From: Campylobacterales bacterium
GTDB taxonomy: Bacteria > Campylobacterota > Campylobacteria > Campylobacterales > QNZT01
Direction: 5' to 3'
Length of the DNA: 7,213 nt
Assembly: GCA_027080605.1 (NCBI GenBank)
Contig: JALWRO010000314.1
Location: 1 to 7,213 of the forward strand
Shown: positions 6,074 to 7,213 of the stretch, in pieces
Numbering within the stretch: the stretch's first letter is position 1
How the letters are laid out: each line of letters opens with the position of its first letter
Made by a program: the position numbers and the translations under genes
The notes under the pieces: generated by a model
Seen by the model: the letters and a program-made list of their open reading frames with translations, nothing else
What the model was told of the DNA's origin: nothing
The model's database searches: none

Positions 6074-7092
6074 TGCAAAAAGCGGTTTTTATTCCTCTGC
6101 TGGGATTTGCACTGCTCTTTAGTGCATGCAGCAAACAGAGTGCAGAAAAAGCACAGCAAGTAACGGTCTATGTCTCCGAGGATCAAGTCTTTTCTGAACC
6201 GATTCTCAAAGATTTTGAAAAGCAGACGGGTATTCAAGTAAATACCGTCTATGATACGGAAGAGTCTAAAGGCACGGGTGTTATGAATCGCCTGATTGCA
6301 GAGAAGCACAATCCACAGGCGGACGTCTACTGGGCAAATGAACCGATTCGTGCAGAGGTACTGAAACACAAAGGAATTCTCACTCCCTATCGCAGCCCCT
6401 CTGCCAAAGGGATCGCGGAACAGTTTCATGAAAAAGCGTTCTACTGGACAGGTTTTTCCGCAAGGGTACGCCTTTTTGTAGTCAATAACAAAGCTTCTCT
6501 CAAACCTACCTCCATCTTCGATTATGCTGATCCTTCATTTAAAGGCAAAGGAGTGATCGCCAATCCACTGTTCGGTACGACTACTTCACATATTGCCGCA
6601 CTCTTTACAGTTCTGGGAGATGACAAAGCCAAAACTTTCATGAAACAGCTCAAAGCCAACGATATCGCCATCTCCACAAGCAACGGAGAGAGTGCCGATT
6701 TTGTCGCTTCGGGATCGTACAATTTCGCACTGGTCGACAGCGATGATGCGATGAGCCGACTGGCGCAGCACGCACCGATCAGCTTCGTCTATCCCGATCA
6801 GGGACGAGATCAGATCGGTGCTTTTGTCGTGCCCAATACTGTGATGCTGATCCGGGGCGCACCCCATCCCCAAACGGCGAAAAAGCTGATCGACTATCTG
6901 CTCTCCAAAAAGGTGGAAGAGAAGCTCGCCTTTGCCGAGTGTGCACAGATCCCGCTTCATGAAGGTGTGCCGATGCCAAAAGGACTCAAACCGATTGATA
7001 AGATCAAAACAATGCGGGTCGATTACGGCAAAGTGGCGGAAAAACTGGTAGAGATTCAGCCCTGGCTGAAACAGTGGCTGAACCGAAACTGA
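6073..7092 (+). CDS. ABC importer solute-binding lipoprotein, Fe(3+)/AEP/thiamine-like superfamily
   Basis: This 339-residue periplasmic binding protein is of the type II fold found in ferric iron, thiamine and 2-aminoethylphosphonate importers. The signal peptide ends in FSAC, with Cys19 as the probable lipidation site; Phe at -3 is not canonical. The first beta strand VTVYVSEDQVFSEPILKDFE (30-49) is typical, as are DVYWANEP (84-91), the hinge-side ALVDSDDAMSRL (219-230) and VVPNTVMLIRGAPHP (252-266) leading into KKLIDYLLS. Classical ferric-binding proteins coordinate iron with an adjacent Tyr pair near the position of ALVDSDD; that pair is absent, so iron is not assured. The frame could start one codon earlier at GTG (6070). 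ATG at 6073 is preferred because it overlaps the previous TGA by one base (TGATG), favouring translational coupling; no strong Shine-Dalgarno is seen. The permease start follows after one base, so the operon is tight. Confidence 0.85.
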   Translation: MQKAVFIPLLGFALLFSACSKQSAEKAQQVTVYVSEDQVFSEPILKDFEKQTGIQVNTVYDTEESKGTGVMNRLIAEKHNPQADVYWANEPIRAEVLKHKGILTPYRSPSAKGIAEQFHEKAFYWTGFSARVRLFVVNNKASLKPTSIFDYADPSFKGKGVIANPLFGTTTSHIAALFTVLGDDKAKTFMKQLKANDIAISTSNGESADFVASGSYNFALVDSDDAMSRLAQHAPISFVYPDQGRDQIGAFVVPNTVMLIRGAPHPQTAKKLIDYLLSKKVEEKLAFAECAQIPLHEGVPMPKGLKPIDKIKTMRVDYGKVAEKLVEIQPWLKQWLNRN

Positions 7093-7093
7093 G

Positions 7094-7213
7094 ATGACCG
7101 GTCGTCTCCTGCTGCTGATCTTCACCGTTGTGCTAGTCGGCATTACGGTACTGCTTCCGGTCGGCGCGATGGTGACCGATACCTCTTACAATGGGAGAGG
7201 ACCTGATTTTTCC
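7094..7213 (+). CDS. Partial ABC transporter permease, N-terminus
   Basis: Forty codons are visible before the right edge. The start ATG lies one base after the TGA of the binding-protein gene, so translation is probably coupled; no convincing Shine-Dalgarno of its own is seen. The protein begins with a basic MTGR followed by a long hydrophobic segment (about residues 5-26, LLLLIFTVVLVGITVLLPVGAM) and then a polar stretch, VTDTSYNGRGPDFS, as in the first transmembrane helix and following loop of binding-protein-dependent permeases. The characteristic EAA loop lies outside the window, so the call rests on the first helix and on position after a solute-binding protein. It should form the membrane channel of the importer, with an ATPase expected further on. 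Confidence 0.65.
   Translation, partial: MTGRLLLLIFTVVLVGITVLLPVGAMVTDTSYNGRGPDFS

Noticed and set aside
6586..7143. A minus-strand open frame of 185 codons opposite the binding-protein gene
   Set aside because: It lies antisense to a clear solute-binding protein, its composition (many Arg, His, Ser, Cys) is that of an antisense shadow, and it has no visible ribosome-binding site or family signature.

Overview
The window looks like chromosomal DNA from a Campylobacterota (epsilonproteobacterial) relative, perhaps a Sulfurimonas- or Sulfurovum-like free-living sulfur-cycle bacterium. The clues are AT-rich spacers, promoters with a good TATAAT -10 box but no clear -35, and an iron superoxide dismutase whose N-terminal half resembles, from memory, the Campylobacter SodB. 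The assignment is an inference, because no rRNA or other diagnostic marker is present.

Layout. (1) 1-290, minus strand: the N-terminal part of an unrecognised membrane-anchored protein that runs off the left edge. (2) 291-579: a very AT-rich divergent spacer with a candidate promoter for the next gene. (3) 580-3084, plus: an 834-residue modular lipoprotein carrying a CotH-type kinase domain behind an Ig-like DUF5011 domain, a lamin-tail domain and a chitobiase C-terminal-like domain, and followed by a bacterial InlB-type repeat. (4) 3092-3119: a hairpin, probably a terminator. (5) 3201-4520, plus: a PaaK/CapK-type adenylate-forming ligase starting at TTG. (6) 4547-4571: a hairpin shared by two convergent genes. 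(7) 4581-5264, minus: sodB, with an unusual two-cysteine C-terminal tail. (8) 5265-5410: a divergent promoter region with an inverted repeat. (9) 5411 to the right edge, plus: a tightly packed operon of a secreted DUF1080-like (concanavalin-fold) protein, a lipoprotein solute-binding protein of an ABC importer, and the start of what is probably its permease.

How the genes work together. The right-hand operon is probably an uptake system: a periplasmic beta-sandwich protein, a substrate-capturing lipoprotein and a membrane permease, with an ATPase expected just beyond the window. The binding protein belongs to the Fe(3+)/AEP/thiamine-like superfamily, but it appears to lack the adjacent tyrosine pair of classical ferric-binding proteins, so its substrate is open. 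SodB, divergent from it, detoxifies superoxide. The left half (CotH lipoprotein and CapK-like ligase) has a cell-surface or polysaccharide flavour and is visibly more AT-rich than the right half, so it may be an accessory or acquired segment placed against a more ordinary chromosomal stretch.

I saw no tRNA, rRNA, CRISPR array, transposase or clear attachment site. No complete new system is evident. The items most worth a second look are the CotH lipoprotein, the SodB tail, the substrate of the importer with its DUF1080-like partner, and the composition step.
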